From assembly GCF_008838325.1 (NCBI RefSeq), contig NZ_CP042829.1, positions 1,550,001 through 1,614,000 on the forward strand: a stretch of DNA of 64,000 nucleotides. Direction: 5' to 3'. The notes below the pieces were generated by a model. It was not told the DNA's origin, made no database searches, and saw only the letters and a program-made list of their open reading frames with translations. Below, in pieces: positions 43,906-55,863 of this stretch (the first letter of the stretch is position 1; every line of letters starts with the position of its first letter). The stretch comes from Tepidiforma bonchosmolovskayae. Its GTDB lineage: Bacteria > Chloroflexota > Dehalococcoidia > Tepidiformales > Tepidiformaceae. The translations under genes and the position numbers were made by a program.

Positions 43906-45411
43906 ATGACCTTCGACGAAGGCCAGGGCTACGTCGTCCTTGCCACCATCGCCGTGCCGCTGCTCGCGGCACTCATCCTCGTCTTCACCCCCGGCTCGCA
44001 GAAGATGGCCGTCCGCTACATCTCCGCGGTCACAGGCGCCATCCTCGCGGCGCTCTCCATCTACATCTTCGCCGCCTACCAGGTCGGCGGCGACCAGGCC
44101 CAGATGAACCTCCGGTGGACCTGGGTCGAAAACACCGCCTTCCTCGGCGAAAACGGCATCGCCCTCCGCCTTGCCGTCGATGGCATCTCCGCCCTCCTCG
44201 CCCTCCTCACCGGCGTCGTCGCGTTCGCCGGCGCCCTGGCCAGCTGGAAAATCGAGTACCGCAACAAAGACTTCTACATCCTCTACTGGATCCTCCTCGC
44301 GGGCGTCTACGGCACCTTTTTCGCCTACGACCTCTTCTTTTTCTTCTTCTTCTACGAACTCGCCGTCATGCCGCTCTACCTGCTCATCGGCGTCTGGGGC
44401 TCGACCCGGAAGGAGTACGGCGCAGCCAAGCTCACGCTGATGCTTGTCGGCGGCTCGGTGCTCATCTGGATCGGCATCTTCGCCGTCTTCCACCAGGCCA
44501 ACATCGGCACCTTCGACCTGCCCTCGCTCTGGGCTGCCGGCCAAAACGGTACCATCAGCCCGACCGCCCAGAAGGTCATCTTCCCGCTCATGGCCGTCGG
44601 TTGCGGCGTCCTCGCCGCCCTCTGGCCGTTCCACACATGGTCCCCCGACGGCCATATGTCGGCCCCGACCGCCGTCTCCATGGTCCACGCCGGCGTCCTC
44701 ATGAAGCTCGGCGCCTTCGGCATCATCCGCCTCGGCATCCAGCTCCTCCCCGAAGGGGCGCAGTTCTGGATGCCCGCCCTGATGGTCCTCGGCACCGTCG
44801 GCGCCGTCTACGGCGCAACCGCTGCCCTCACCCAGCGCGACTTCAAACTCATCTCCGGCTACAGCTCCGTCAGCCACATGGGCTACGTCCTCATGGGCCT
44901 CGCCACCATGAACACCATCGGGATTACCGGCGCCGTCCTCCAGATGTTCTCCCACGGAGTGATGACCGCCCTCGTCTTCCTCATGATCGGCGCCCTCTAC
45001 GACCAGGCGCATACGCGCGACATGAAGGAGTTCGGCGGGCTTGCCAAAGTGATGCCCCTCTGGGTCATCTTCTACGCCATCGCCGGCCTCGCCAACGTCG
45101 GCCTCCCCGGGTTCTCCGGGTTCACCGCCGAATTCCACATCTTCGTCGGCACCTTCCGCACCTACCCGGTCTTCGGCGCCCTCGCCATCTTCGCCGCAGC
45201 GCTCGCCGCTGCCTACATGCTCCGCATGTTCGCGACCGTCTTCTTCGGCCCCACCAATCCGCACTGGAAGGATTTGAAGGACCTCACCCCGCTCGAACGC
45301 CTCTCCGGCGCCATGCTCATCGCCTCCATCGTCATCATGGGCGTCTGGTGGGCGCCGTTCATCGACCGGGTGGGCCACACTGTCACCCTCCTCCCGGGGG
45401 TCACCGGCTGA
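43906..45411 (+). CDS. nuoM: NADH-quinone oxidoreductase subunit M
   Basis: Proton-pumping subunit of 501 residues with about 14 helices. The pump Glu is in FFYELAVMPLYLLIGVWG, the channel segment is WPFHTWSPDGHMSAPTAVSM, and SGYSSVSHMGYVLMG follows. It lies 4 bp after nuoL and 1 bp before nuoN. Confidence 0.95.
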   Translation: MTFDEGQGYVVLATIAVPLLAALILVFTPGSQKMAVRYISAVTGAILAALSIYIFAAYQVGGDQAQMNLRWTWVENTAFLGENGIALRLAVDGISALLALLTGVVAFAGALASWKIEYRNKDFYILYWILLAGVYGTFFAYDLFFFFFFYELAVMPLYLLIGVWGSTRKEYGAAKLTLMLVGGSVLIWIGIFAVFHQANIGTFDLPSLWAAGQNGTISPTAQKVIFPLMAVGCGVLAALWPFHTWSPDGHMSAPTAVSMVHAGVLMKLGAFGIIRLGIQLLPEGAQFWMPALMVLGTVGAVYGATAALTQRDFKLISGYSSVSHMGYVLMGLATMNTIGITGAVLQMFSHGVMTALVFLMIGALYDQAHTRDMKEFGGLAKVMPLWVIFYAIAGLANVGLPGFSGFTAEFHIFVGTFRTYPVFGALAIFAAALAAAYMLRMFATVFFGPTNPHWKDLKDLTPLERLSGAMLIASIVIMGVWWAPFIDRVGHTVTLLPGVTG

Positions 45412-45412
45412 C

Positions 45413-46912
45413 ATGCGCGACTACGCCCTCTTCGTCCCCGAGTACATCGCCTGCGGCGTCGCCCTCCTGGTCATCGCCATCGAACTCTTCGCGCCGAAGT
45501 TCCGGAAGGACGTCCTCGCCTACCTGACAGCCCTCGGCGCGCTCGCCTGGTTCGGCGCCGGACTCGCCTTCCTCGACCGCGACCCCAAGTCCTACCAGGG
45601 GCTCTTCCTCAGCGACGATTTCACCAGCTTCTTCCGCCTCCTCGCCGCCGGCATCGTCTTCGTCGTCGCCCTCATGTCCGCCGAATTCCTGAAGCGCCAG
45701 AGGGGCGTCGACCACGGCGAGTTCTACGGCCTCCTCCTCGTCGCCGGCTCCGCCATGACCATCATGGCCGGCGCCACCGAGCTGCTCACCGCCTACCTCG
45801 CCCTCGAAGTCCTCTCCTTCTCCCTCTACATCCTCGTCGGCATCCTCAAGCGCGACCTCCGCTCCAACGAAGCCAGCCTCAAGTACATCCTCCTCGGCGC
45901 CTTCTCCAGCGCGCTCTTCCTCTACGGCCTTTCCCTCGTCTACGGCTCGGCCGGCACCAGCAGCTACGCCGGCATCGCTGAAGCCTATGCCCGCCGCGAT
46001 TCCGGCCTCGACCCGGCCGTTGTCGTGGGCCTGATGCTCATCCTCGCTGGCGTCGGCTTCAAGGTCTCCGCTGCTCCGTTCCACATGTGGGCCCCCGATG
46101 CCTACGAAGGCGCTCCGCTCCCCATCACCGCCTTCCTCTCGACGCTCTCCAAGGCCGCAGGCTTCGCCCTCATCCTCCGCCTCTTCTCCAGCGCGTTCGT
46201 CACCGACGCCGAAACCTGGCGCTGGGCATTCCTCGCCCTCGCCGCCCTGACGATGACCGTCGGCAACCTCATCGCCATCCAGCAGAAGAACCTGAAGCGG
46301 CTCGTGGCCTACTCCTCCATCGGCCAGGTCGGCTACATGCTCATCACCATCGCCGCCCTCGGCTACGGCGACGCCCAGGTCGGCCTCAACGCCACCAGCG
46401 GCCTCCTCGTCCACCTCATCGGCTACATCGTCACCACCCTCGCCCTCTTCTCCGCCCTCACCGCGGCCGTCAACCGCACCGGCAGCGAAGAGATTGCCGG
46501 CCTCCGCGGCCTCGCCGAAACCCAGCCCTTCCTTGCGCTGGTCGTTACCGCGTCGCTCTTCTCCTTCGCCGGCCTGCCGTTCTTCGCAGGCTTCGCGACC
46601 AAGCTCTTCCTCCTCCAGGGCGCCACCACCGACGAGACCATCTGGGTCGTCGCCCTCGCCGTCCTGAACAGCTTCATCAGCCTCTACTACTACCTCATGG
46701 TCATCCGCCAGATGTACCTCTTCGACCCCGTCGGCGATGCCAGCCGCTACCGCGTCCAGCCCGTGCTCTGGGGGCTGGCCGCCGTGCTCCTGGTCGGCAT
46801 CCTCTTCATCGGCATGTACCCCGGCCCGGCCTTCGAACTCTCCGAGCGGGCCGCCCGCCCGCTCTTCGATGCGGCCTCCGCGGCGGCAGCCGCCCGCGTC
46901 CAGGCGCACTGA
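45413..46912 (+). CDS. nuoN: NADH-quinone oxidoreductase subunit N
   Basis: Proton-pumping subunit of 499 residues with about 14 helices; AYLALEVLSFSLYILVG and SAAPFHMWAPDAYEGAP are the channel signatures. Last gene of the nuo operon, followed by a strong bidirectional terminator. Confidence 0.95.
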   Translation: MRDYALFVPEYIACGVALLVIAIELFAPKFRKDVLAYLTALGALAWFGAGLAFLDRDPKSYQGLFLSDDFTSFFRLLAAGIVFVVALMSAEFLKRQRGVDHGEFYGLLLVAGSAMTIMAGATELLTAYLALEVLSFSLYILVGILKRDLRSNEASLKYILLGAFSSALFLYGLSLVYGSAGTSSYAGIAEAYARRDSGLDPAVVVGLMLILAGVGFKVSAAPFHMWAPDAYEGAPLPITAFLSTLSKAAGFALILRLFSSAFVTDAETWRWAFLALAALTMTVGNLIAIQQKNLKRLVAYSSIGQVGYMLITIAALGYGDAQVGLNATSGLLVHLIGYIVTTLALFSALTAAVNRTGSEEIAGLRGLAETQPFLALVVTASLFSFAGLPFFAGFATKLFLLQGATTDETIWVVALAVLNSFISLYYYLMVIRQMYLFDPVGDASRYRVQPVLWGLAAVLLVGILFIGMYPGPAFELSERAARPLFDAASAAAAARVQAH

Positions 46913-46959
46913 GCGGGGCGCCGCTTCCCGTCCCTTAAGCACCTCGCACGTCACACGAA

Positions 46960-46985
46960 GAAGGCGCCGCAGCTGCGGCGCCTTC
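46960..46985. terminator. Bidirectional terminator between nuoN and cupredoxin gene
   Basis: Perfect palindrome: an 11-bp stem (46960-46970 with 46975-46985) around AGCT, with C/T-rich flanks but no long T-run. It is placed between two convergent stops, so it can end both transcripts. Confidence 0.75.
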
Positions 46986-47013
46986 CTGCCTGGTTGAACG
47001 CGACCGGGCGCGC

Positions 47014-47454
47014 CTACTGCACCTGCAGCACGGTGTGCATCCCGAGGCCGTAGTGGGTCGCGACGTTGCAGATCACCACATACCGGCCCGCGGGCAGAGT
47101 GAGCGTCGCCGACTCCGACTTCCCCGCCGGGAACTTCTCAATCTCTCCGACCACCTCCACCTGCTCTTCGTCGACCTTGTTGTCCTTGACCGGCAGCTTG
47201 TCTTCGGGCAGGTCCGTGCGCACGAAGACCAGCTCGTGCTCTGTCGAGCCGGTGTTCTTCGCCTTCACCCGGACGTCCCCAGCCGGTACCGAAGTCCGGT
47301 CGAGCTTAACCCCCCAGTCGACCAGTTCAGCGTTGAGCTGCGTCGTCGAATCGTCGTCATCCCCGCCGCAGCCGGCTCCCAGCCCTGCGGCGATCCCTGC
47401 AACGAGAAGCGCGGCCGCCATGGCGGACCGAGCACCGGACGGAACCCTGAGCAT
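47014..47454 (-). CDS. Cupredoxin lipoprotein
   Basis: 146 residues. Lipobox GAG-C29, a short Asp-rich linker, then a plastocyanin-like fold with H73 (TEHELVF), C129, H134 and M139 (CNVATHYGLGM) as type-1 copper ligands. A lipid-anchored copper protein beside the complex I operon is a natural candidate for an electron carrier to the CuA oxidase encoded at 55864 (inference). GGGGGAGGG precedes the ATG. Confidence 0.9.
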   Translation of the reverse strand: MLRVPSGARSAMAAALLVAGIAAGLGAGCGGDDDDSTTQLNAELVDWGVKLDRTSVPAGDVRVKAKNTGSTEHELVFVRTDLPEDKLPVKDNKVDEEQVEVVGEIEKFPAGKSESATLTLPAGRYVVICNVATHYGLGMHTVLQVQ

Positions 47455-47488
47455 CGTGCCCTCCCCCTGTTTGGTTGTCCCGCCGCGG

Positions 47489-47518
47489 AACGTAAACGAG
47501 GCTTTACCCGCCAGTCAA
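47489..47518 (-). promoter_or_regulatory. Cupredoxin promoter with dyad in the spacer
   Basis: Minus strand TTGACT (47518-47513), 18 bp, TACGTT (47494-47489). A dyad GTAAA-N6-TTTAC (47492-47507) overlaps the spacer and -10, a typical repressor position. Confidence 0.5.
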
Positions 47519-47585
47519 CACATACGAAAACCCGGCATTCGGATACGGGAAAGCCGCGGCACCCGTTCAGCCCGTTTCCCCGGCC

Positions 47586-47616
47586 TTGCCGCGCCTTGCC
47601 TGTTCCGCGCTACACT
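47586..47616 (+). promoter_or_regulatory. secA promoter
   Basis: TTGCCG (47586-47591), 19 bp, TACACT (47611-47616), ending 9 nt before the secA ATG. Implies a leader of only a few nucleotides. Confidence 0.5.
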
Positions 47617-47625
47617 GGGCGTAGC

Positions 47626-50225
<2,600 letters not shown>

Positions 50226-50226
<1 letters not shown>

Positions 50227-50609
50227 TGGGCGCCCTCGCCGACCTCGGCCTCAGCACCGGCGATGGCCCCATCATGCTCGTCTCTGCGCCTGATTCGGTC
50301 CTCGCCGAAGCCTCACGCATGAAGCCCCGGCCAGCGTTCGCCAGCTCCATCCTCACCGCCGAGCCCACGCCCCGCATCCTCTGGTGGCCCGAGCGCGCCC
50401 AGCTCGAACCCGGCCTCCTCAGCCGCCTCGCATGGATGACGTCCGTCGCCCGTGGCGAGGCCTGGCTCATCCTCGACCCCGCCGAACCGGAGTCGCCCGC
50501 CCCCGAGGAGCTCGAACCCCTCCTCCCCGCCGCCTCCCTCGCGCTCGTGGAGCGGCGCCCCATCGGCCGCGGCGAACTCGCCCTCCGCGTCCGCCCGCGC
50601 GGCGCCTAG
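50226..50609 (+). CDS. Hypothetical protein, DUF3052-like
   Basis: 127 residues, translationally coupled to secA (TGATG). The pattern ILWWPERAQL ... RGEAWLILDPAEP ... AASLALVERRPIGRGELALRVRPR resembles DUF3052-type proteins (WW motif, hydrophobic strand, then a final strand ending in Arg). The resemblance is by eye only. Function unknown; cytoplasmic. Confidence 0.6.
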
Positions 50610-50686
50610 GCCTGCCCGTGCCGCCCGGCTCCCGCCCGCCTCTGGTACAGTTGCCCCACACCCTCGCAGACGCCCTCCGCAGGTCC

Positions 50687-51535
50687 ATGAGCAAAGGCAA
50701 AGAGAAACGGCAGAAAAAGAAGCGCCAGCAGCCCGAGGCCAGCGTGGCCCCCCAGCCCCAGCCCGACGCCCTCCCGCCCATCCAGGGCCCCGCACGCGCC
50801 ATGGTCATCATGGCCCATCCCGATGACGCCGACTTCCTCTGCGCCGGCACCGTCGCGAAGTGGTGCGCCGAGGGCTGGGAGGTCATCTACGTCGTCGTCA
50901 CCAGCGGCGACAAGGGCACCCACGACCCGGCCATGCACCCAGAAAAGCTCGCCGCCATCCGCGAAGAAGAGCAGCGCGAAGCCTGCCGCGTCCTCGGCGT
51001 CAAGGAGTGCATCTTCCTCGGCTACCCCGACGGCTTCACCTCCGAAAGCGCCGAGCTGCGCGGCCAGATCGTCCGCCTCCTCCGCCTCTACCGGCCCGAT
51101 GTCGTCATCACCTGGGACGCCTTCCGCGGCACCTTCAACCACCGCGACCACCGCAACGTCGGCCAGGCCACCATGGACGCCATCTACCCCATCGTCCGCG
51201 ACCGCCTCTTCTACCAGCACCACGAGCACGAAGGCCTCGAAAGCCACCAGGTCAACGAAGTCCTCCTCGCCGGCGCCGATAAGCCCGACTACAGCGTCGA
51301 TATCACCGACTACTGGGAGAAGAAGATCGAAGCGATCCTCTGCCACACCAGCCAGCTCGGCGGCCGCACGAAGGAGGACTTCCTTCGCGAGCGGGCCGAG
51401 CGCGAGAAGCGTGAACCCGGGAAGCCGATCGAGGAGCGCTTCCGCCGGTGGAGCATTCGCCGGCCCATGCGCCAGCCGCAGGCCGCAGCCCCGGCCGAGC
51501 CCCGTCCGAAGCCCCAGCGCGCCGCCGCCGGCTAA
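50687..51535 (+). CDS. PIG-L family deacetylase
   Basis: LmbE/PIG-L zinc deacetylase, 282 residues. H44-P-D-D47 (AHPDDADF) and the later H-x-D-H in NHRDHRNVG give the zinc site. An unusual Lys/Arg-rich N-terminus (KGKEKRQKKKRQQ) and Pro-rich tail flank the domain. Members remove N-acetyl groups from sugars, for example in GPI, mycothiol or bacillithiol pathways; the substrate here is unknown. An extended -10 TGGTACAGT ends at 50651. The stop overlaps the convergent CaiB stop. Confidence 0.9.
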   Translation: MSKGKEKRQKKKRQQPEASVAPQPQPDALPPIQGPARAMVIMAHPDDADFLCAGTVAKWCAEGWEVIYVVVTSGDKGTHDPAMHPEKLAAIREEEQREACRVLGVKECIFLGYPDGFTSESAELRGQIVRLLRLYRPDVVITWDAFRGTFNHRDHRNVGQATMDAIYPIVRDRLFYQHHEHEGLESHQVNEVLLAGADKPDYSVDITDYWEKKIEAILCHTSQLGGRTKEDFLRERAEREKREPGKPIEERFRRWSIRRPMRQPQAAAPAEPRPKPQRAAAG

Positions 51536-53835
51536 CCCTGCGCCTGCAGGACGACCCCGGCCGCCAGCAGCGCCGCAACCCGCTCCTCGCCGATGCCGCA
51601 CTCCCGCAGCACCTCCACCGTGTGCTCGCCCACCAGCGGCGACCGCCGCGGATAGCCGTTCGGCATCTCCGGGAACCACCCCAGCAGCCGCGGCCCGCGG
51701 ACCGTTCCCAGCTGTGGGTGCTCAAAATCCTCGAAGTACCCCGAGGCGTGCAGCCACGGGTCCTCGAATAGCTCGTCCGTCGAGACCGCTGACGCCGCCG
51801 GCACCCCCCGCGTCAGCAGCCGGTCCAGCACCTCCAGCCGCGGCATTCCCGCCAGGACCCCGGCGATCCGCTCGGCCAGCCTCCCCTCCACCGGCTCCCG
51901 GAGCGCCTGCTCCGCCAGCCAGCCCCCGGCCCACTCCGGGTGCCCGAGTCCCGCGCACACGCCGTGGAAGTGCTCCGGCTTCGTGGCCGCGATGAGCACC
52001 CAGCCGTCCGCGCACTGGTAGTACCGGTTCAGCGCCGAGAGACCCAGCAGGTCGAGCCCGCCCTTCGGGTTCGGCGGGCGCCCTTCGTACCACGTCACCT
52101 CGCCCGAAAGGGTCAGCACGCTCTGGTTCGCGAGGCAGGTCGTCACCTCCTGCCCCTCGCCCGTGACCTCCCGCGCCGCCAGCGCTGCCACCACCCCGAA
52201 GGCCGCCATCATGGCGCTCGCCGTGTCGTTCACCGGGATCTGGTAGAACACCGGCTCGTCGTCGCCGCCCTGCAGCGCCATCAGGCCGCTCCGCGCCTGC
52301 ACCAGCGGGTCGAACCCCGGGTCCTGCGCCAGCGGCCCGCTCGGCCCGTACCCCGTCACCGAACAGCTGATGATCCGGGGGTTCACCGCCCGCAGCGCCG
52401 CATAGTCGATCCCCAGCCGCTCCCGCACCCCCAGCCGGAAGTTGTCGAGCACCACATCGCTCACCCGCACCAGGTCGAGGAACACCTCCCGCCCCTCTGG
52501 CCGCTTCAGGTCGATGGCCAGGCTCCGCTTGCCCCGGTTGTAGCCCACGAAGCCCAGCCCGTACGTCCGGAACGGGTCGCCCTCGAGCGGCTCCACCTTG
52601 ATCACGTCGGCGCCCCAGTTCGCGAGGATGGTCGGCGCGTACGTCCCCGCGATGAACGCGCCGAGGTCGAGCACCCGCACCCCCGCCAGCGGCCCGCCCG
52701 GCAGCACCGGCCCGTCGCCGCCCCGTACCCGCTCGTGCGCCGGGATGTCCGCCAGGGCCGCCGGCTGCGGGAGATGCCGCACGGCGCCCGGGGTCGCGCT
52801 GAGCTTCACCGGCACCCCGGGGATGACCACCCTGCCCAGCCGCTCGTGCGCCAGCTCCACCCGCATCCCATTCGCGCGCACCGTCTCGCTGTTGAACCAC
52901 TCCTCGAGCGTCCCAACCGGCCCGCGGGGCACGCCCGCCTCCTGGAGAATATCCAGCCACTCCTGCCGCGGCTTTTCTTTAAATCTCGCCTCCAGCGCCT
53001 CGATCACCTGCTGGTTCACCCCGGGCTTCAGCAGGTTCGTGAACTCGCCCTCGACGCCCTCCAGCGCCATCAGGTGGAGCATGTCCGTCGCTTCCAGCGC
53101 CTTCAGGAAGAACTGCGGCGTCAGTGTGCCGAGGAAGAACCACTTGCCATCGGCGCACTCGTACAGCCGGTAGTTCGGCACACCGCCCCTGCTCCCCCGG
53201 CCCCCGAGGCGGAACATCTCCCCCGCCTTGATCGTCCCGCCACTCTCCACCGCTGCCACCCCGTGCAGGCCGCTCACCTCGAGCGTCTGGCCCCTGCCCG
53301 TGCGCAGCTTCGCATACAGCGCCGCGGCAAGTGCCCCCGCGCCCAGCATCGCCTGGCCGTACTGCACCTGCGGCGTCACCAGGTAGGTCGGCCGGTCTTC
53401 GTAGCTCATCTGCAGCCACGCCACGCCCGAGACCGCCTCGAGCAGCCCTTCGTCCGGCGGCAGCTGGCTCCATCGTCCAAGGGGGGAGTAGGGCGGAAAC
53501 CATGCGTGCACCAGGGCGGGGTCGGCGCCTCGCACGGAAACGGAGTCGAGGCCGCTCCGCTCTAACTCCCCCGGGGTCCAGTCGAACACGGCGGCATCCG
53601 CACTGGCAAGGAGCTGCCGGGCGGCAGCCAGGCCGTCGAACTGGTGGAGATCAAGGGTCACCACCCGCTTGTTCCGGTTCCAGCACCAGTACCCCGGGTG
53701 CTCCCGCATCCGGTCGCCCCCCGGCGGCTCCACCTTGATCACCTCGGCGCCGAAGTCGGCAAGCAGCATCGTCGCCATCGGCCCGGCGATGCCCTGGCAG
53801 AAATCGATGACCCGGAATCCGCTGAACGCACTCAT
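51532..53835 (-). CDS. Fused double CaiB/BaiF CoA-transferase
   Basis: 767 residues: two complete class III CoA-transferase domains in one chain (residues 1-375 and about 390-767), each starting VIDF/VLDLG ... GADVIKVEP and holding the N-R-N/G-K-R motif. The catalytic Asp that forms the aspartyl-CoA anhydride is present in domain 2 (D509 in FDPLVQARSG), but the aligned position of domain 1 is E129 (DEGLLEAVSG). Class III enzymes normally work as interlocked homodimers; here the fusion may replace the dimer with one active and one altered site. Acyl groups are unknown. Confidence 0.88.
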   Translation of the reverse strand: MSAFSGFRVIDFCQGIAGPMATMLLADFGAEVIKVEPPGGDRMREHPGYWCWNRNKRVVTLDLHQFDGLAAARQLLASADAAVFDWTPGELERSGLDSVSVRGADPALVHAWFPPYSPLGRWSQLPPDEGLLEAVSGVAWLQMSYEDRPTYLVTPQVQYGQAMLGAGALAAALYAKLRTGRGQTLEVSGLHGVAAVESGGTIKAGEMFRLGGRGSRGGVPNYRLYECADGKWFFLGTLTPQFFLKALEATDMLHLMALEGVEGEFTNLLKPGVNQQVIEALEARFKEKPRQEWLDILQEAGVPRGPVGTLEEWFNSETVRANGMRVELAHERLGRVVIPGVPVKLSATPGAVRHLPQPAALADIPAHERVRGGDGPVLPGGPLAGVRVLDLGAFIAGTYAPTILANWGADVIKVEPLEGDPFRTYGLGFVGYNRGKRSLAIDLKRPEGREVFLDLVRVSDVVLDNFRLGVRERLGIDYAALRAVNPRIISCSVTGYGPSGPLAQDPGFDPLVQARSGLMALQGGDDEPVFYQIPVNDTASAMMAAFGVVAALAAREVTGEGQEVTTCLANQSVLTLSGEVTWYEGRPPNPKGGLDLLGLSALNRYYQCADGWVLIAATKPEHFHGVCAGLGHPEWAGGWLAEQALREPVEGRLAERIAGVLAGMPRLEVLDRLLTRGVPAASAVSTDELFEDPWLHASGYFEDFEHPQLGTVRGPRLLGWFPEMPNGYPRRSPLVGEHTVEVLRECGIGEERVAALLAAGVVLQAQG

Positions 53836-53975
53836 GGCCCGGAACTATAGCCCGGCGCCGCCGCATCGGCATTGCCCTGCCCCAGGTCGACGGCCGGAGA
53901 CAGCCGTGGGACGGTTGGGTGCCCGCCGCTCCGCCGGCAGCGCCGGCAGCCGACCATCACGGCAAAGGCACTGCG

Positions 53976-54593
53976 ATGCGCATCATCGACCATGCCGACC
54001 TTCCCCCGGCCCTTTACCAGCGCGCGGCTGACGCCCGCGCCGCCGAAACGCGCCAGGCGCTCGCACGGCTCGCCGTCGCCCCGCCCGGGGCCACACCCCC
54101 GGCAGCGCCCGGCGCCGACGTGGTCCAGCTCTCCCCCGAGGCCCGCGCCGCCTGGCAGCACCTCCGCCAGCCTCCCGACCTCGCCGCGCTCGCCGCCCTC
54201 CTCCGCGACGCCCTCCCCGGCCCCGGCTCCCCGCCCGGCCCCGCCTTCGCCGCCCTCCGTGCGGCGCTCGCTGCGCTGGGCGTCGAGCCCGCAGCCATCC
54301 CCGCAACTCCCGCCGCCCTGGGCGCCCTGGTGAGCGCCCTCCGTGCTGCCTTCCCCGCGCTCGCCGGCGACGATGCTGCCGCAGCATCCCTCGCCGCCTG
54401 GCTCCTCGCCGGCCGCGCCGGCCCCGGGTTCGAACTGCCGCCCGCCCTGCTTTCGCTCCTCGTCCCGCCCGAACAGCGCCGCCGTTCGCGCCCGGCTGCG
54501 CGCCGCGAACCCGCCGCCCGGGTCGACAGCGCTAGTCAAAAATTTGTACAGTCCGCGCGGACATCCCCCACCGGAGGCCGCGCATGGACGTGA
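53976..54593 (+). CDS. Hypothetical Ala/Leu-rich protein
   Basis: About 205 residues, rich in Ala, Leu and Pro with helical stretches, including a VVQLSPEARAAWQHL segment. Codon third positions are G/C-rich as in real genes here. No family recognised, no signal peptide. The start is uncertain (weak AAAGG before the ATG; a GTG at 53919 is also possible). The last 12 codons overlap the promoter-like AATTTGTACAGT and the start of the next gene. Confidence 0.5.
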   Translation: MRIIDHADLPPALYQRAADARAAETRQALARLAVAPPGATPPAAPGADVVQLSPEARAAWQHLRQPPDLAALAALLRDALPGPGSPPGPAFAALRAALAALGVEPAAIPATPAALGALVSALRAAFPALAGDDAAAASLAAWLLAGRAGPGFELPPALLSLLVPPEQRRRSRPAARREPAARVDSASQKFVQSARTSPTGGRAWT

Positions 54594-55057
54594 CCTGGGC
54601 TCAGCTGCAGCCCGAATTCGACACCATTACCCGCCGCATCGTCTGGGCGGTCGTCACCACCGTCGACACGCGCGGGCGGCCGCGCTCCCGCATCCTCCAC
54701 CCCATCTGGGATGGGCACGTGGGCTGGATCGCCACTTCGCCCCTCTCCCTCAAAGCGAAGCACATCGCCGCCAACCCGTGGGTCGCCGTCGCCTACTGGG
54801 ACCAGCAGCACGAGCAGGTGTACGCCGAGTGCCGCGCCTCCTGGGATACCTCCCTCGAGCGCCGCCAGTGGCTCTGGGAGCTCTTCAAAACGACCCCGCC
54901 CCCGCTCGGCTACGACCCCGGCACCCTCTGGCGGAACGGCCCCTCCGACCCCACGTTCGGCGCGCTCCGGCTCGACCCCATCCGCATCGAAGTCTCCCGC
55001 CTCAGCGAAATGATGACCGGGAAGCCGCCCCGCATCTGGCGCCCGGCAAACGGCTAG
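54584..55057 (+). CDS. Pyridoxamine 5'-phosphate oxidase-like split-barrel protein
   Basis: 157 residues of the PNPOx-like flavin/F420-binding split barrel: VWAVVTTVDTRGRPRSRILHPIW, GWIATSPLSLKAKHIAANPWVAVAYW and the C-terminal LDPIRIEVSRL. A GGAGG lies 8 nt before the ATG, and a TACAGT box at about 54548-54553. Cofactor (FMN or F420) and substrate cannot be told. The stop overlaps the next convergent stop (CTAG). Confidence 0.85.
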   Translation: MDVTWAQLQPEFDTITRRIVWAVVTTVDTRGRPRSRILHPIWDGHVGWIATSPLSLKAKHIAANPWVAVAYWDQQHEQVYAECRASWDTSLERRQWLWELFKTTPPPLGYDPGTLWRNGPSDPTFGALRLDPIRIEVSRLSEMMTGKPPRIWRPANG

Positions 55058-55629
55058 GCCCCCGGCCGCTCACGGCCCTGCTGGGCTTCGAACGCCGCCA
55101 GCATCTGCGCGCCCATCCGCGGCAGGTCGGGCGGCTGCTCGCCCCGGTACACGCCCGCCGCCACCTGGCTCCACAGGTCGAGTACGGCCGTGAGCTGCTC
55201 CCGGAAGTAGATGCCGTACGCCGCAGCGAGCTGTTCCACCCGCTCGCCGAGCTGCGCCGCCTCCACCGTCCCCGCCCGCGTCGCCTGCCACGCCACGCTC
55301 GTCCCGATATGCTCCCACGGCCACGCCAGCACTGTGTTCTCCCGGTCGGCCAGGGCTGCCCGGAACCCGTCCGCCGTCCGCCGCGAGACGACGGCCGCCT
55401 CCTCCCGCATCGCCGGCCGCAGCACCTCCGGCCGCTCGAACGGCTCCGGCCGGGCGAACGCCGCCCCGCACACCAGCGACGCCGCATTGCTGCATACCCG
55501 CTCCAGCCGCGCGAACGGCATCCCCGCCAGCGGCTCCTCCCCGGCGAACTGCAGCACGAGCCACGCCCCGAACCCCGGCTTCGGCTCCGGCGCGGCTGCC
55601 GCCTTCTCTTTCCGACGCAGCCACCTCAC
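55054..55629 (-). CDS. Hypothetical protein
   Basis: About 191 residues, soluble, helix-rich, not recognised. Starts near VRWLRRKEKAAAAPEPKPGFGAW; the GTG at 55629 is a guess, since the frame is open to 55737 and no good ribosome binding site separates the options. Codon use matches neighbours and the length of the open frame is not mirrored by a real gene on the other strand. Confidence 0.55.
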   Translation of the reverse strand: MRWLRRKEKAAAAPEPKPGFGAWLVLQFAGEEPLAGMPFARLERVCSNAASLVCGAAFARPEPFERPEVLRPAMREEAAVVSRRTADGFRAALADRENTVLAWPWEHIGTSVAWQATRAGTVEAAQLGERVEQLAAAYGIYFREQLTAVLDLWSQVAAGVYRGEQPPDLPRMGAQMLAAFEAQQGRERPGA

Positions 55630-55863
55630 GCTCCCATTGTCGGCCGTTCGCCGGCCCGCCAGCATCCCGGGAGCCCGGCTATGCACGCCCGCGATATCGC
55701 CGATGTTTTCTGGTCCGGGGGAGGGCCAACCGGTCACCAGATGGGTACCCGGCCGGCCGTACCGCCTCCCCGCCGCCCCTTCCTAGCATGAACCTGCCGC
55801 GGCGAACGGAATGGGGGAGTCCGCCGCCCTCCGTCGCCTTCATCCTCGCATGGAGCGCTGCCC

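Noticed and set aside
47035-47625. Longer N-terminus for SecA
   Set aside because: It would run antisense through the cupredoxin gene, and family similarity begins at 47626.
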